Assembly: GCA_963711215.1 (NCBI GenBank)
Contig: CAVQDH010000014.1
Location: 62,001-126,000 of the forward strand
Reading direction: 5' to 3'
Length of the DNA stretch: 64,000 nt
Source of the DNA: WHUA01 sp963711215
Lineage (GTDB): Bacteria; Pseudomonadota; Alphaproteobacteria; UBA8366
The notes beneath the pieces were generated by a model that did not search any database, was not told the DNA's origin, and saw nothing but the letters and a program-made list of their open reading frames with translations. Shown here in pieces: positions 53,811-62,646 of this stretch (its first letter is position 1; every line of letters begins with the position of its first letter). A program made the translations under genes and the position numbers.

Positions 53811-54836
53811 TCAGAGAGCGTTCAACGCGTCCACGACCTTCTGCTGCAGGACGATGCCCTCGCGCCGCCGCCTTTCGCGCTCCCGGAAGGCGCGTTCGGA
53901 CGGGATGCGGATTTCGTCGACGCCGGCCTTCCGCGGCGTCGCCTTGACCGCGTCGATCAGTTGGGCCACCTGCTCGGCAAACTGGTCCCCCGGCAGAAGC
54001 AGGTCGGGCGCGAAGGTGACGAACATGAAGCCGTAATCCTGGACCTTGCCCCGCGGCAGCGCGGCGCCGGCCAGCAGGCCCATGGTCTGCATCGCGAGCG
54101 ATAGGCCGAAACCCTTATGCCCGCCGAAGGGCAGCACCCCGCCGAGCAGCGCCTCCTTCGCGTCGATCGTCGGCAGGCCGTCGCGGTCGACGCCGACGCC
54201 TTCGGGCAACGGCGCGTCGATGCGCGCGTGCAGCATGACCTCGCCCCATTGCAGCGCGGCTGTCCCCATGTCGAGGATGAACGGCCCCTTGGAGGACGGA
54301 AAGCCGATGCAGATCGGATTGGTGCCCAGGGCCGGCCGGGTTCCGCCGGGCGGCACGACATAGGGCTGGCCGCAAGCGGTGTGCAGGGTGACGAAGCCGG
54401 CGTTGACGATCTTTTCCACGTAGTAAGCGTTACGTCCGCTCAAATAGCTGTCGTGCAGGCCGACCACGGAAAAGCGGTTGGCTTTCGCCTTTTCGATGGC
54501 GACCTCCGCCGCCTTGTGGACGGCGACGTAGCCGACGTTGTTGCCGCCGTCCAGCATCGCCGAGACCGGCGTCTCGTGGACGATGCGGACCGGGCGCCGC
54601 GGCGCCTTCACCTTCGGATCGCCGGCGATGGCCAGGATGCGCGGTAGGCTCGTGAAGGGGTAGCCGCACAGCGCGTTGTCGATCAGCTGGCCAAGAATCA
54701 TGTCGCTGTCGTCTTTCGAGAAGCCGATCTTCCTCAAGGCCCTTTCGCCGATGTCCGTTGCCTCCGCTACGGACATCCGGATGGTTCCCGGCGGCGTGTC
54801 GTCGAGGTAGTCCGAGGCTGGGTTGGGCGTTTTCAT
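53811..54836 (-). CDS. Ldh family oxidoreductase (malate/L-lactate dehydrogenase type)
   Basis: A 341-residue NAD(P)-dependent enzyme of the YlbC/MdH2-like family, distinct from Rossmann lactate dehydrogenases. Marks: SVAEATDIGERALRKIGFSK, DNALCGYPFTSLPRILAIAG, SAMLDGGNNVGYVAVHKAA, GLHDSYLSGRNAYYVEKIV and ALGTNPICIGFPSSKGPFIL. LPFGGHKGFGLSLAMQTMG follows. Start ATG 54836 has a GAGGAAA site. It probably oxidises a 2-hydroxyacid. Confidence 0.9.
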   Translation of the reverse strand: MKTPNPASDYLDDTPPGTIRMSVAEATDIGERALRKIGFSKDDSDMILGQLIDNALCGYPFTSLPRILAIAGDPKVKAPRRPVRIVHETPVSAMLDGGNNVGYVAVHKAAEVAIEKAKANRFSVVGLHDSYLSGRNAYYVEKIVNAGFVTLHTACGQPYVVPPGGTRPALGTNPICIGFPSSKGPFILDMGTAALQWGEVMLHARIDAPLPEGVGVDRDGLPTIDAKEALLGGVLPFGGHKGFGLSLAMQTMGLLAGAALPRGKVQDYGFMFVTFAPDLLLPGDQFAEQVAQLIDAVKATPRKAGVDEIRIPSERAFRERERRRREGIVLQQKVVDALNAL

Positions 54837-55015
54837 TCGGATGTTTCCTCCTGGCAGTATCAAAGCATGCGCGCAGCGACGCTGTCGCGGCGGGTGGGCC
54901 GGGGCGCCGACTTGTCCGATTCCCGCGCCTGTGAGACAAATTTAGCACCAGATGCCGACACACGCCGTTTCGAGGCGCGCGACCGCAGCATCCTCACCGG
55001 GAAAGGAGTAACGCC

Positions 55016-55765
55016 ATGCCGTTCTACGAAAAGGGTCCGGTCAGCATCCATTATGAAGAGGCTGGCTCCGGCTTTCCGCTGCTGGTGATTCCCGGCGGGG
55101 GGCTGAACGCGACGATCCCGTATCTGTCCGAACGCGTGCCGTTCAACCCGATGAAGGTCCTGAGCGACGAGTACCACTGCATCACCATGGACCTGCGCAA
55201 CGCCAACGGCGGCGAATCCTATGGTCCCGTGGAGGTCGACCGGCCCTGGGACGCGTATACCGACGACCAGCTCGGCCTGATGGACCACCTCGGCATCGAC
55301 AAGTTCCATGTGATCGGCTTCTGCATCGGCGGCCCCTTCATCTGGAACATGCTGAAGCGCGCGCCCGAGCGCGTCGTCGCCGCGGTGCCGGCGCAGCCGA
55401 GCGGCTTCCGGCCGGAAGTGCCCGACCTGTTCTACCAGAACAACATGAAGGGCTGGGCCCCGGCGCTGTGCGAGAAGCGGGACGACGTCACGATGGAGAT
55501 GTGCGACGCCTTCCTCAGGAAGATGTATCTCGAAAACAACGACTTCGTCTTCAGCGTGACGCGCGATTTCGTGCGCAGCGTCAAGACGCCGGTCCTGGTC
55601 ATGCCGGACGATACCCAACCGCATCCCTATGCCATGGCGGAGGAGACCGCGCTACTGGCGCCGAACGCGCAGATGACCTTCTTCCCGTGGAAGGAAGACA
55701 AGGCCCGGGTGCCGCTCGCCGTGCGCCACCTGCGCAGCTTCCTCAAGGCCAACACGCCAGCATAA
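55016..55765 (+). CDS. Alpha/beta hydrolase with Cys nucleophile, paralogue 2
   Basis: A 249-residue intact enzyme. The start MPFYEKGPVSIHYEEAGSGF and LLVIPGGGLNATIPYLSER, the elbow VIGFCIGGPFIWN (Cys), and LVMPDDTQPHPYAMAEET are shared with the two other copies. ITMDLRNANGGESYGPVEVD is a distinctive block. It is followed by a third copy after 45 bases, the two forming a tandem. Ester, lactone or C-C bond hydrolysis is likely. Confidence 0.9.
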   Translation: MPFYEKGPVSIHYEEAGSGFPLLVIPGGGLNATIPYLSERVPFNPMKVLSDEYHCITMDLRNANGGESYGPVEVDRPWDAYTDDQLGLMDHLGIDKFHVIGFCIGGPFIWNMLKRAPERVVAAVPAQPSGFRPEVPDLFYQNNMKGWAPALCEKRDDVTMEMCDAFLRKMYLENNDFVFSVTRDFVRSVKTPVLVMPDDTQPHPYAMAEETALLAPNAQMTFFPWKEDKARVPLAVRHLRSFLKANTPA

Positions 55766-55810
55766 GGGAAGCATCGCTGCGTCACAGCACATCGAGCGAG
55801 GAGAAACGCC

Positions 55811-56561
55811 ATGCCCGTCTATGAACACGGTTCTACCCAAATACATTACAAGGAGGCCGGTTCCGGCTTCCCGCTGCTGGTCATTCCCGGCGGGGGCTTG
55901 AACGGCACGATTGCCAACCTCTCCGAAGGCTGTCCCTTCAACCCGCTCGAAGTGCTCAGCGACGAATTCCGCTGCATCACGCTGGACCAGCGCAACGCGA
56001 GCGGCGGGCAATCCTCCGGCCCGCTCGAGGCCGATCGGCCATGGGACTCCTATACCGACGACCATCTCGGGCTGATGGACCACCTGGGCATCGACAAGTT
56101 CCTGGTGCTGGGGTTCTGCATCGGTGGGCCGTTCAGCTGGAACCTGATCAGGCGCGCGCCCGACCGCGTCATCGCGGCGGTTCTGGCGCAGCCGAGCGGC
56201 TTTCGCCCGGAGTTGCCCAATAACTTCTACAACAACAACATGAAAGGCTGGGGCCCGGCGCTGTGCAAGCGGCGGTCCGACGTCACGATGGAGACGGTGG
56301 CAGCCTTCCTGAAGAGCATGTACACCGACCGGGCGGACTTCGTCTTCACTGTCACGCGCGAATTCGTGCGCAACTGCCAGACGCCGGTCCTGATCCTGCC
56401 GGACGACGTGCCTGGCCATCCATACGCCGTGGCAATGGAGGCCGCGTTGCTGGCGCCCAAGGCGCAGGTCAGCCTCTATCCGTGGAAGGACACCGAGACG
56501 GCGCCTCACGGTGGCCCTTCGCCACATCCGGATGTTCCTCGAGGCGAACAGGCCGGCGTAA
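55811..56561 (+). CDS. Alpha/beta hydrolase with Cys nucleophile, paralogue 3 (one frameshift)
   Basis: About 250 residues. MPVYEHGSTQIHYKEAGSGF and LVLGFCIGGPFSWNLIRRA match paralogue 2 closely. VLILPDDVPGHPYAVAMEAA is conserved. A +1 slip near 56497 hides the true C-terminus, RLTVALRHIRMFLEANRPA. It arose by tandem duplication with paralogue 2; GAGGAGAAA is a strong ribosome-binding site. Confidence 0.85.
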
Positions 56562-56574
56562 GGGCGGGAGTGCG

Positions 56575-57129
56575 CTACTTCCGCGGCGTCAGGCGCCGCG
56601 CGCCCGGTGCGGGCGGATGGTCCATGGCGCGCAGGATGGTCGCGTTCATCAGGTAGACGCTCATCACGGCGACGAGCTCGAGCAGGCCCTTCTCGCCGTA
56701 GCGCTTGCGCACGGCGTCAAAGGTCGCGTCGCTGACCTTCTGCGTCTCCAGCAGCTCGCGCCCGAAGCCGATGATCAGCGCCTCGTCCGCCGTCAGTCCG
56801 TCGAGCGGCCCGAGGGTGTCGATCGCATGGAACGCCTCCTCGCGGGCGCCGGCCTTGAGGCCCAGCTTGACATGCGGCTCCCAGATATAGTCGACGTTGG
56901 CCGCCCGCACCGCGGTGCAGACCGCCAGCTCCGTCTCCGCCGGGGTCAGCGTCGAGTGGAAGCGCAGGTGCTCGACGAGGTCCGAGAGCAGCGCTCCGGC
57001 CTTGCCGGCATAGGTCAAGTAGCTGCTGGGCGGCGGGACCGTCGTGCGCGTCTGCTTGATGTGGCGCATGGCGGCGCGGGTCTCCTCGGAGAAACCCTCC
57101 GAATCGGACGGCATCGGTAAGCGCGGCAT
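56575..57129 (-). CDS. Carboxymuconolactone decarboxylase (CMD/AhpD-like) family protein
   Basis: A 184-residue helical protein. RTTVPPPSSYLTYAGKAGAL, LRFHSTLTPAETELAVCTAV and RAANVDYIWEPHVKLGLKAG fit the CMD/AhpD fold, but the usual CxxC is absent (CTAVRAAN), so alkylhydroperoxidase activity is unlikely. A decarboxylase-like role is possible. Start ATG 57129 after GAGGGAAAA, only 22 bases past the TauD stop, so they share a transcript. Confidence 0.87.
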   Translation of the reverse strand: MPRLPMPSDSEGFSEETRAAMRHIKQTRTTVPPPSSYLTYAGKAGALLSDLVEHLRFHSTLTPAETELAVCTAVRAANVDYIWEPHVKLGLKAGAREEAFHAIDTLGPLDGLTADEALIIGFGRELLETQKVSDATFDAVRKRYGEKGLLELVAVMSVYLMNATILRAMDHPPAPGARRLTPRK

Positions 57130-57151
57130 TTTTCCCTCTATTTTTTGGATC

Positions 57152-58095
57152 TTATGCGGCCGTGATCGGGTCGCCTTCCAGGGATATCGACGGCCGGCCG
57201 TCGACGCCGACCGGCACGTCGCCGACCAGCGTGGTGCGGTAGAACTCGCGGTCGAAATCGGAATCGAAGATATCGCGCGGCGCCAGATGGCAGACCGAGC
57301 GGTTGTCCCAGAAGGCGACGCTGCCGGGCCCCACTTGAAGCGCACGGTGAACTCCGGCCGCACGAGGTGCTCCCACAGCAGCTCCAGCAGCCCCTGGCTT
57401 TCGCGCGGCGTCAGCCCCGCGATCTCCTTCAGGTGCGACGGGCCGACGTAGAGCGCGCGCTCGCCGGTTTCCGGATGCACGCGCACCAGCGGATGCTCGG
57501 AGGCGAGGCTGCGATTACGAATTGCCTCCGCGTAGTCCGCCCGCTGGTCGACATTCTTCGGCGCGCCGTTGCGGTAGATGCCGCGCAGGCCGTCGACGAA
57601 GGCGCGCATGGTGGGCGAGAGCGCATTGTAGGCGGCCATCATGCTGGTGAACTGGGTGTCGCCGCCATAAGGCGGGACGACCACGCCGCGCAGGATGGAG
57701 GCCATCGGCGGGTTGATCGCCGCGGTGATGTCGGTGTGCCAGCCGGTCCAGGCCCGTTGCAGCACCTGATCCTTGAAGCTGTTTGCCGTGCGGTGCTTCG
57801 TGATCGGGTAGATCTCGGGATACTCGCTGTTGCTTCCGTAGACCACGTGGCCCGGCGTCACCGCGCCGAACTGGCGCGTGAAGTCGACATGCTGGCGATG
57901 GGTCATCGGCTGGTCGCGGAAGAAGACGACCTTCCATTTCAGCAGGGCGGCGCGAATATCGCGCACCTGCGCCGGCGGCAGCGGGCGGGACAGATCGACG
58001 CCCCGTATCTCCGCGCCGATGTGGATCGAGAGGGGCGCCACCTCGACCGATGAGGGGGACGTCTCCGTGGTGCCGTGCAGCGCTTCCGATGGCAT
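57152..58095 (-). CDS. TauD/TfdA-family dioxygenase (one frameshift)
   Basis: About 314 residues. The fold includes APLSIHIGAEIRGVDLSRPL, WKVVFFRDQPMTHRQHVDFT, ASEHPLVRVHPETGERALYV. The iron facial triad is WTGWHTDITA (H-x-D) and the distal His in CHLAPRDIFDSDFDREFYRT. A missing base in a G run near 57325 shifts the last 60 residues (PGSVAFWDNRSV), giving the end LEGDPITAA. It is a 2-oxoglutarate-dependent oxygenase; substrate unknown. Confidence 0.82.
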
Positions 58096-58298
58096 GAACC
58101 GGTCCTTTCTCTCGCTTCCGATCGTCGGACGGCGAGCGCCGTTGAGCTGCCCGCATCCGCTGATCCCGCTGTGCGTCGATTGTCGGGCCCTGCCAGGGGC
58201 CCATCCATGAACGTGTATTGCTCCGATTATGCCCGTCCTCCCGGCTCGGCTCAAATCGCGGCCGGGTTGTGGATCAGGATCGGCCGCAGGGGCGGAGG

Positions 58299-59285
58299 CT
58301 AGGACCAGATGGCGAAACCGAGCCCGGTGCCGGTGCCCGCCGGGGTCCGGTAGCCCGGCTGATAATCCATCCAGGTGAGGGGCAGGCGCTCGAGCGCGCC
58401 CGCGGCGCACAGCCAGTTGCGGATTTCCGAGCTGCCGCCCTGCAGTTTGTTGGGCGGCAGGGACTGCAGCGCGGCCGCGTCCTTCGCCCGCAGCGCGCGC
58501 AGCAGGTCGCGGTCGAGCGCCTCGTCGACCGTGAAATGGCTGAGGCCGCCGGAGGCGAGAATGCCGACCCGCGCGTCGCCCGGGTAGGCGTCGATCGCCG
58601 CCGCGACCGCCTGGCCCAGCTTGTAGCAGCGTCTCGGGCTCGGCAGGTTCGGCGGGAAATAGGTGTTCAGGAAGATCGGCACGATGGGCGGTGCCTCGCC
58701 GCGCATGAGGCAGTTATGCACGAAACCGAAGGCGTGCCCTTCGCCCGTGCCCGGCGTCACCGACTTGGCGCAGGCGACGTCGAAGTCGTGGCCGACCAGC
58801 CAGTCGATGAGATGGTGCGCCAGCTTTGCATCGACCGGGTATTCCCGCGGCGCGGATTTTTCATAGTATTGCGCCGCCGCTTGGTTCCACCAGTCGGGAC
58901 GCGTGCTGTTATAGGCCATCGGCAGGTTGGGGATCGTCTCGCCGCGGTAGATCAGAAAGCACGGGGAATTGCGCTCGTCGTAAAGCTCCTCCTGGTCGTC
59001 GCCGACGACGATCAGGGTATCGAGCGCGGCGTCGCGGAGCGCTGCGCGGATCGTCTCCAGGTTCGCCATCGCGGCGGCGTGCCGGACAGCGAGCTTCTGC
59101 GGCCGGATTTTTGCCGCGATGCCGCCATCGGCCATGCGCAGCAGGTCGTCATAGGTAACGGCGTTGCCGTCCTTGTCGCGATGCGCGCGAACGCGATCGG
59201 TCTCGATGAAACGGGGCCAATCGTCGGCGCCCGCACCCAGCATCGGCGTGTGGGATACCCCAACGCCAAGAACGAGCCGTGCCAT
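58299..59285 (-). CDS. Extradiol ring-cleavage dioxygenase, LigB-type (class III)
   Basis: A 328-residue protein of the LigB superfamily, whose members open catecholic rings. MARLVLGVGVSHTPMLGAGA has the metal-binding His; IVVGDDQEELYDERNSPCF, VTPGTGEGHAFGFVHNCLMR and GILASGGLSHFTVDEALDRD are conserved. It is like the protocatechuate 4,5-dioxygenase beta subunit with its LigA-type partner not adjacent. Combined with the hydrolases, CoA-transferase and thiolase, it fits aromatic degradation, though substrate is not provable. Confidence 0.88.
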   Translation of the reverse strand: MARLVLGVGVSHTPMLGAGADDWPRFIETDRVRAHRDKDGNAVTYDDLLRMADGGIAAKIRPQKLAVRHAAAMANLETIRAALRDAALDTLIVVGDDQEELYDERNSPCFLIYRGETIPNLPMAYNSTRPDWWNQAAAQYYEKSAPREYPVDAKLAHHLIDWLVGHDFDVACAKSVTPGTGEGHAFGFVHNCLMRGEAPPIVPIFLNTYFPPNLPSPRRCYKLGQAVAAAIDAYPGDARVGILASGGLSHFTVDEALDRDLLRALRAKDAAALQSLPPNKLQGGSSEIRNWLCAAGALERLPLTWMDYQPGYRTPAGTGTGLGFAIWS

Positions 59286-59519
59286 GGCCTGTCCCTCCCA
59301 ATGCTTGCCTTTTCGCGTTCTCTCGCTCGGCCTTGCTGCGTCGGTCTTTGCCGGACGCTGTCAATCAACTAACATGTTCGTGTTTTCGATGAATTTCTAA
59401 CCGAAATTCAATCAGGCTGCATTTAGATTAGCTTACGACGATTGCTATTGAGATTGCCGGCGCATGGCTCAAGTCGCCCGCCGCAGCTCCAAGCCTTTGT
59501 CCTACATGGGAGACCGGCA

Positions 59520-59963
59520 TTGAAAAAGAAAGTTTTTCGGTTTGGCGCTTTGCTTGGCGTTATTGCTTTTGCGACCCCCGCCATGGCCGCACAACATTGG
59601 GGCAGTTTCAGAGACGACGGATGCGTCAAGTACAAGGAAGGCAAGTATCGCGTCTTCAAGTCGGTGCTCTGGGGCATTCCCTGGGGGCACAGCTGGGAAG
59701 TGGCCTGCTCCAAGATGCCGGCAACGATCACCTTGCGCAAAGAGAAGGTGCATTTCACGCATCCGACGGCTTGCGTGAAGGCGAGCGTGGTCGACGCGCT
59801 GAGCATCACCGGCGCCGTTCTCGGGGTCGGGGGTGTCGCCTATCCGCCGGCCGGCGTGGTCGGCGCGGTCCTTGGCGTCACGACGGTCGCCTTGGACAAA
59901 TCCGGCGGCGGCGGCATCAATATGTGGGGCGTGTTTTACGTCCAGGATCCCAAGTGCCGATAG
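59520..59963 (+). CDS. Secreted hypothetical protein
   Basis: A 147-residue protein from TTG 59520, with GGGAGA upstream. The signal peptide KKKVFRFGALLGVIAFATPA is cleaved near AMA|AQHWG. The mature part has four Cys (DDGCVKY, VACSKM, TACVKAS, PKCR), suggesting disulfides, and a Gly/Val-rich hydrophobic region at about 105-130 (GAVLGVGGVAYPPAGVVGAV). No domain recognised. Function unknown. Confidence 0.75.
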   Translation: MKKKVFRFGALLGVIAFATPAMAAQHWGSFRDDGCVKYKEGKYRVFKSVLWGIPWGHSWEVACSKMPATITLRKEKVHFTHPTACVKASVVDALSITGAVLGVGGVAYPPAGVVGAVLGVTTVALDKSGGGGINMWGVFYVQDPKCR

Positions 59964-59994
59964 GGCCTCGGGAGCGGCTGCGGCCGGCCCGGCC

Positions 59995-60273
59995 CTAGGT
60001 ATTTCGCAGCCGCCCGCTCTCCTCGATTTCCGCCGCGGCGATCGCGCGCGCCAGCGCGCCGCTCAGCGCCTTGGCGGCGTCGAGCGTCAGCTCGACCGCC
60101 ACGCGCGCGTCCGGACCCAGCGTCTGGTTCATGAAGTCGATGGTGATGGCCTCTTCCAGCAGGGCGTGGTGCGGATGGTCGTAGGACACCACCGAATGCG
60201 TCAGCGCGAACCAGCCGTCACCGCCCTTGCCGGCGCCTTCCGCGCCGACGATCTCGACAATCGAAGTGCACAT
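59995..60273 (-). CDS. DUF6295 family protein
   Basis: A 92-residue protein. MCTSIVEIVGAEGAGKGGDG, FALTHSVVSYDHPHHALLEE and FMNQTLGPDARVAVELTLDA match the DUF6295 pattern. It begins 8 bases after the dienelactone hydrolase stop on the same strand, so it is co-transcribed with it. It is a small acidic protein with no catalytic motif visible. Function unknown. Confidence 0.8.
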   Translation of the reverse strand: MCTSIVEIVGAEGAGKGGDGWFALTHSVVSYDHPHHALLEEAITIDFMNQTLGPDARVAVELTLDAAKALSGALARAIAAAEIEESGRLRNT

Positions 60274-60281
60274 ACCGTCGG

Positions 60282-61028
60282 CTATCCGGCCAGGTGCTTC
60301 TGCAGGAAGGCGAAGACCTTCTGCCAGCCGTCGAGCGCCTGCTCGATGCGGTACATCGGCCGGTCGTAGTAGAAGAAGCCGTGCCCGGCGCCGTCGTAGC
60401 GGTGGAACTCGTAGTTCTTCTTGTGCTTCTTGAGCTCGGCCTCGTGCTGGTTCACCTGTTCGGGCGTCGGGGCGCGGTCCTCGTTGCCGAACAGGCCGAG
60501 CAGCGGGCAGGACAGGTTCTTGGTGAACTCGATCGGCGCGGTCGGCAGCTTCTCGGTCAGCTCTTCCTTGCTCATCACCACGCGGCCGCCCCACAGGTCG
60601 ACACAGGCGTCGACGCTCTTGGTGTGGCAGGCGAAGAGGAAGGCATGCCGTCCGCCCGAGCAGGTGCCGAGCACGCCGACCTTGCCGTTGAGCCAGGGCT
60701 GCGCGCGCAGCCACTGCGTGGCGCCTTCGGTGTCGCCGATCACCTGGGCGTCGGGAACGCCGCCCGACGCGCGCACCTTGGCGGCGACGTCGTCGGCTTT
60801 GCCCTGGCCTTCGCGGTGGTAGAGGTTGTGGCTGATCGCGGCATAGCCGTGATGGGCGAACTTGCGCGTCGTCTCGCGGTACCATTCGTCCCAGCCGGGC
60901 GCGTGGTGGATCAGCACCATGCCGGGGAAGGGGCCCGCGCCCAACGGGCGGGCGACATAGGCCGAGATCGGCTCGTTCTTGGCGCCGTTGATCGATATGG
61001 TTTCTGCAATCATCCCTTCGTAGGCCAT
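60282..61028 (-). CDS. Dienelactone hydrolase family protein
   Basis: A 248-residue alpha/beta hydrolase. The Cys nucleophile elbow is GVLGTCSGGRHAFLFA, with the acid in GLFGNEDRAPTPEQVNQHEA and His in YDGAGHGFFYYDRPMYR. Members hydrolyse 4-carboxymethylenebut-2-en-4-olide in aromatic breakdown, but the family is broader. Start ATG 61028 after GAGAAGAGG. The DUF6295 gene follows. Confidence 0.92.
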   Translation of the reverse strand: MAYEGMIAETISINGAKNEPISAYVARPLGAGPFPGMVLIHHAPGWDEWYRETTRKFAHHGYAAISHNLYHREGQGKADDVAAKVRASGGVPDAQVIGDTEGATQWLRAQPWLNGKVGVLGTCSGGRHAFLFACHTKSVDACVDLWGGRVVMSKEELTEKLPTAPIEFTKNLSCPLLGLFGNEDRAPTPEQVNQHEAELKKHKKNYEFHRYDGAGHGFFYYDRPMYRIEQALDGWQKVFAFLQKHLAG

Positions 61029-61203
61029 GGTCGCTACCTCTTCTCGCTGCAGGATGTGAAAACCGCCGCCATGCGCGTTGCGAGCGGTTCCCAACAATAG
61101 CACATCAATGCCGCATCGTCCCAAGCGCGGCCGGTGGGCGACCGAATTATGTGCCGTCCAAGCCTTCGTGCTACGATTGTAAAACGAGCAGGGAGCGGAC
61201 GCG

Positions 61204-61983
61204 ATGATCCTCAAAGACAAGGTCGTCCTGGTGACGGGCGCGGGTGCGGGCATCGGCGCCGCGATCACGGTCGCCATGGCGGAAGCCGGCGCGAACGTCG
61301 TGGCGGCGGATATCGACGGCGACGCGGCGCAAAGGACCACCGACAAGGCGGGCGCCTTCCAGGTGAAGACGCTCGCGGTGCAGGCCGACGTCGGCAACGT
61401 CAAGGACATCGACCGGATGGTTCAGACGGCGGTGGATAAGCTCGGCCGCCTCGACGTCATCGTCAACAATGCGGGCGTCACGCGGCGCGCCTATATCATG
61501 GACCTGACCGAGGAAGACTGGGATCGCATCCATCGCGTCAACGCCAAGGGCGTGTTCTTCTGCCTGCAGCGCGCCGCGCGCCAGATGATCGCCCAGGGCG
61601 GCGGGCGCATCATCAACATCGCGTCGATCGCCGGGCGCGGCTATGCGGGCACGTCGAACGCCGCCTACGCGGCGAGCAAGGGTGCGGTGATCGCGCTGAC
61701 CAAGACGGCCGCGCAGCAGCTCGGTCCGCACAACATCAACGTCAATGCGATCTGCCCCGGCGTCACGCGGACGCCGCTCGGCGACCGGAACCTGGTCGTG
61801 CGCGCGCAGGAGCAGGGCATCAGCATCGAGGAAGCGCTCAAGCGCCATCTCGCGCCAATTCCGATCGGCCGCGCCAACGAGCCCGAGGATATCGCCGCGA
61901 TGGCGGTGTTCCTGGCGTCGTCCGGCGCGCGCAACATCACCGGTCAGGCCTATAACGTCGACGGCGGCCTGGTGCCGAGCTAG
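61204..61983 (+). CDS. SDR family oxidoreductase (3-oxoacyl reductase type)
   Basis: A 259-residue classical short-chain dehydrogenase. NAD(P) motif VTGAGAGIGAAITVA, NNAGVTRRAYIM, catalytic Ser in IINIASIAGRGYAG, and Tyr-Lys in NAAYAASKGAVIALTK are intact. GQAYNVDGGLVPS ends the protein. In contrast to the SDRs at 13982 and 22387, this one has a full active site. Substrate unknown. Confidence 0.93.
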   Translation: MILKDKVVLVTGAGAGIGAAITVAMAEAGANVVAADIDGDAAQRTTDKAGAFQVKTLAVQADVGNVKDIDRMVQTAVDKLGRLDVIVNNAGVTRRAYIMDLTEEDWDRIHRVNAKGVFFCLQRAARQMIAQGGGRIINIASIAGRGYAGTSNAAYAASKGAVIALTKTAAQQLGPHNINVNAICPGVTRTPLGDRNLVVRAQEQGISIEEALKRHLAPIPIGRANEPEDIAAMAVFLASSGARNITGQAYNVDGGLVPS

Positions 61984-62002
61984 GGGAATTCTTCGTGCGG
62001 GC

Positions 62003-62023
62003 TAATGCTGAGCCTGTCGACGC
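62003..62023. repeat. Family B repeat, truncated copy
   Basis: TAATGCTGAGCCTGTCGACGC is the conserved CTGAGCCTGTCGA core of family B without its partner arm. It lies between the SDR and SnoaL-like genes. Confidence 0.5.
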
Positions 62024-62048
62024 AACCCACGAACGGTATGGAGTGGAT

Positions 62049-62489
62049 ATGCAGCCCATCGAAGACCGGCTGGCGATCGAAGACTTGCTTCTCGAGTATG
62101 CCCGCGCCATGGATTTCGGCGAGATCGACACCGTCGCCGCGCTGTTCACGCCGGATGGGCGCGTCCGGGATATCGCCGGCAAGCTGTGGGATGCCGCTGC
62201 CGGCGGTCCACGCGGCTTTGCTGCCCATTGGCTGGTGCCGCCCGGGGCGCGGCGCGGGCAACACTGGATCCAACGGGTGCGGACGGAACGGCTTTCCGAC
62301 GACGCTTACCGTATTCTCTCCTACTGGTCATCGACCCGGTGGGAAGCTGGCAGCCCCGCGCCTGCGATGGGTGCGCTCGGCCTGTATACGGACACTGTCG
62401 TGCGCCGCGACGGCCGTTGGATGATCCAGGAAAAGGTGATCGACCGCTGGGAAACGACCGGCATCGACGCACGGCAGCGTAAGGAGTAG
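62049..62489 (+). CDS. SnoaL/NTF2-like nuclear-transport-factor-2 family protein
   Basis: A 146-residue protein with the cone-shaped NTF2-like fold: IEDLLLEYARAMDFGEIDTV, AALFTPDGRVRDIAG, the LGLYTDTVVRRDGRWMIQEK hairpin. Members include ring-hydroxylating small subunits, ketosteroid isomerases and binding proteins. Start ATG 62049. It follows the SDR gene by 65 bases, so a shared pathway is possible. Function unknown. Confidence 0.87.
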   Translation: MQPIEDRLAIEDLLLEYARAMDFGEIDTVAALFTPDGRVRDIAGKLWDAAAGGPRGFAAHWLVPPGARRGQHWIQRVRTERLSDDAYRILSYWSSTRWEAGSPAPAMGALGLYTDTVVRRDGRWMIQEKVIDRWETTGIDARQRKE

Positions 62490-62646
62490 GGCACTTTTCG
62501 ACACGGCCGTTCGATTGCACGCGCCGTTTGTCCGCGAGACAGCGGGTTGGCTCAACCGCGCCGCTTTGCATCGCGCTTGCCCGTTTGCGTAGAATGAGCT
62601 TGCGGTTGTGCGGCGCGGTCCGCACCGAACCGAGGGAGGCGCGCTC

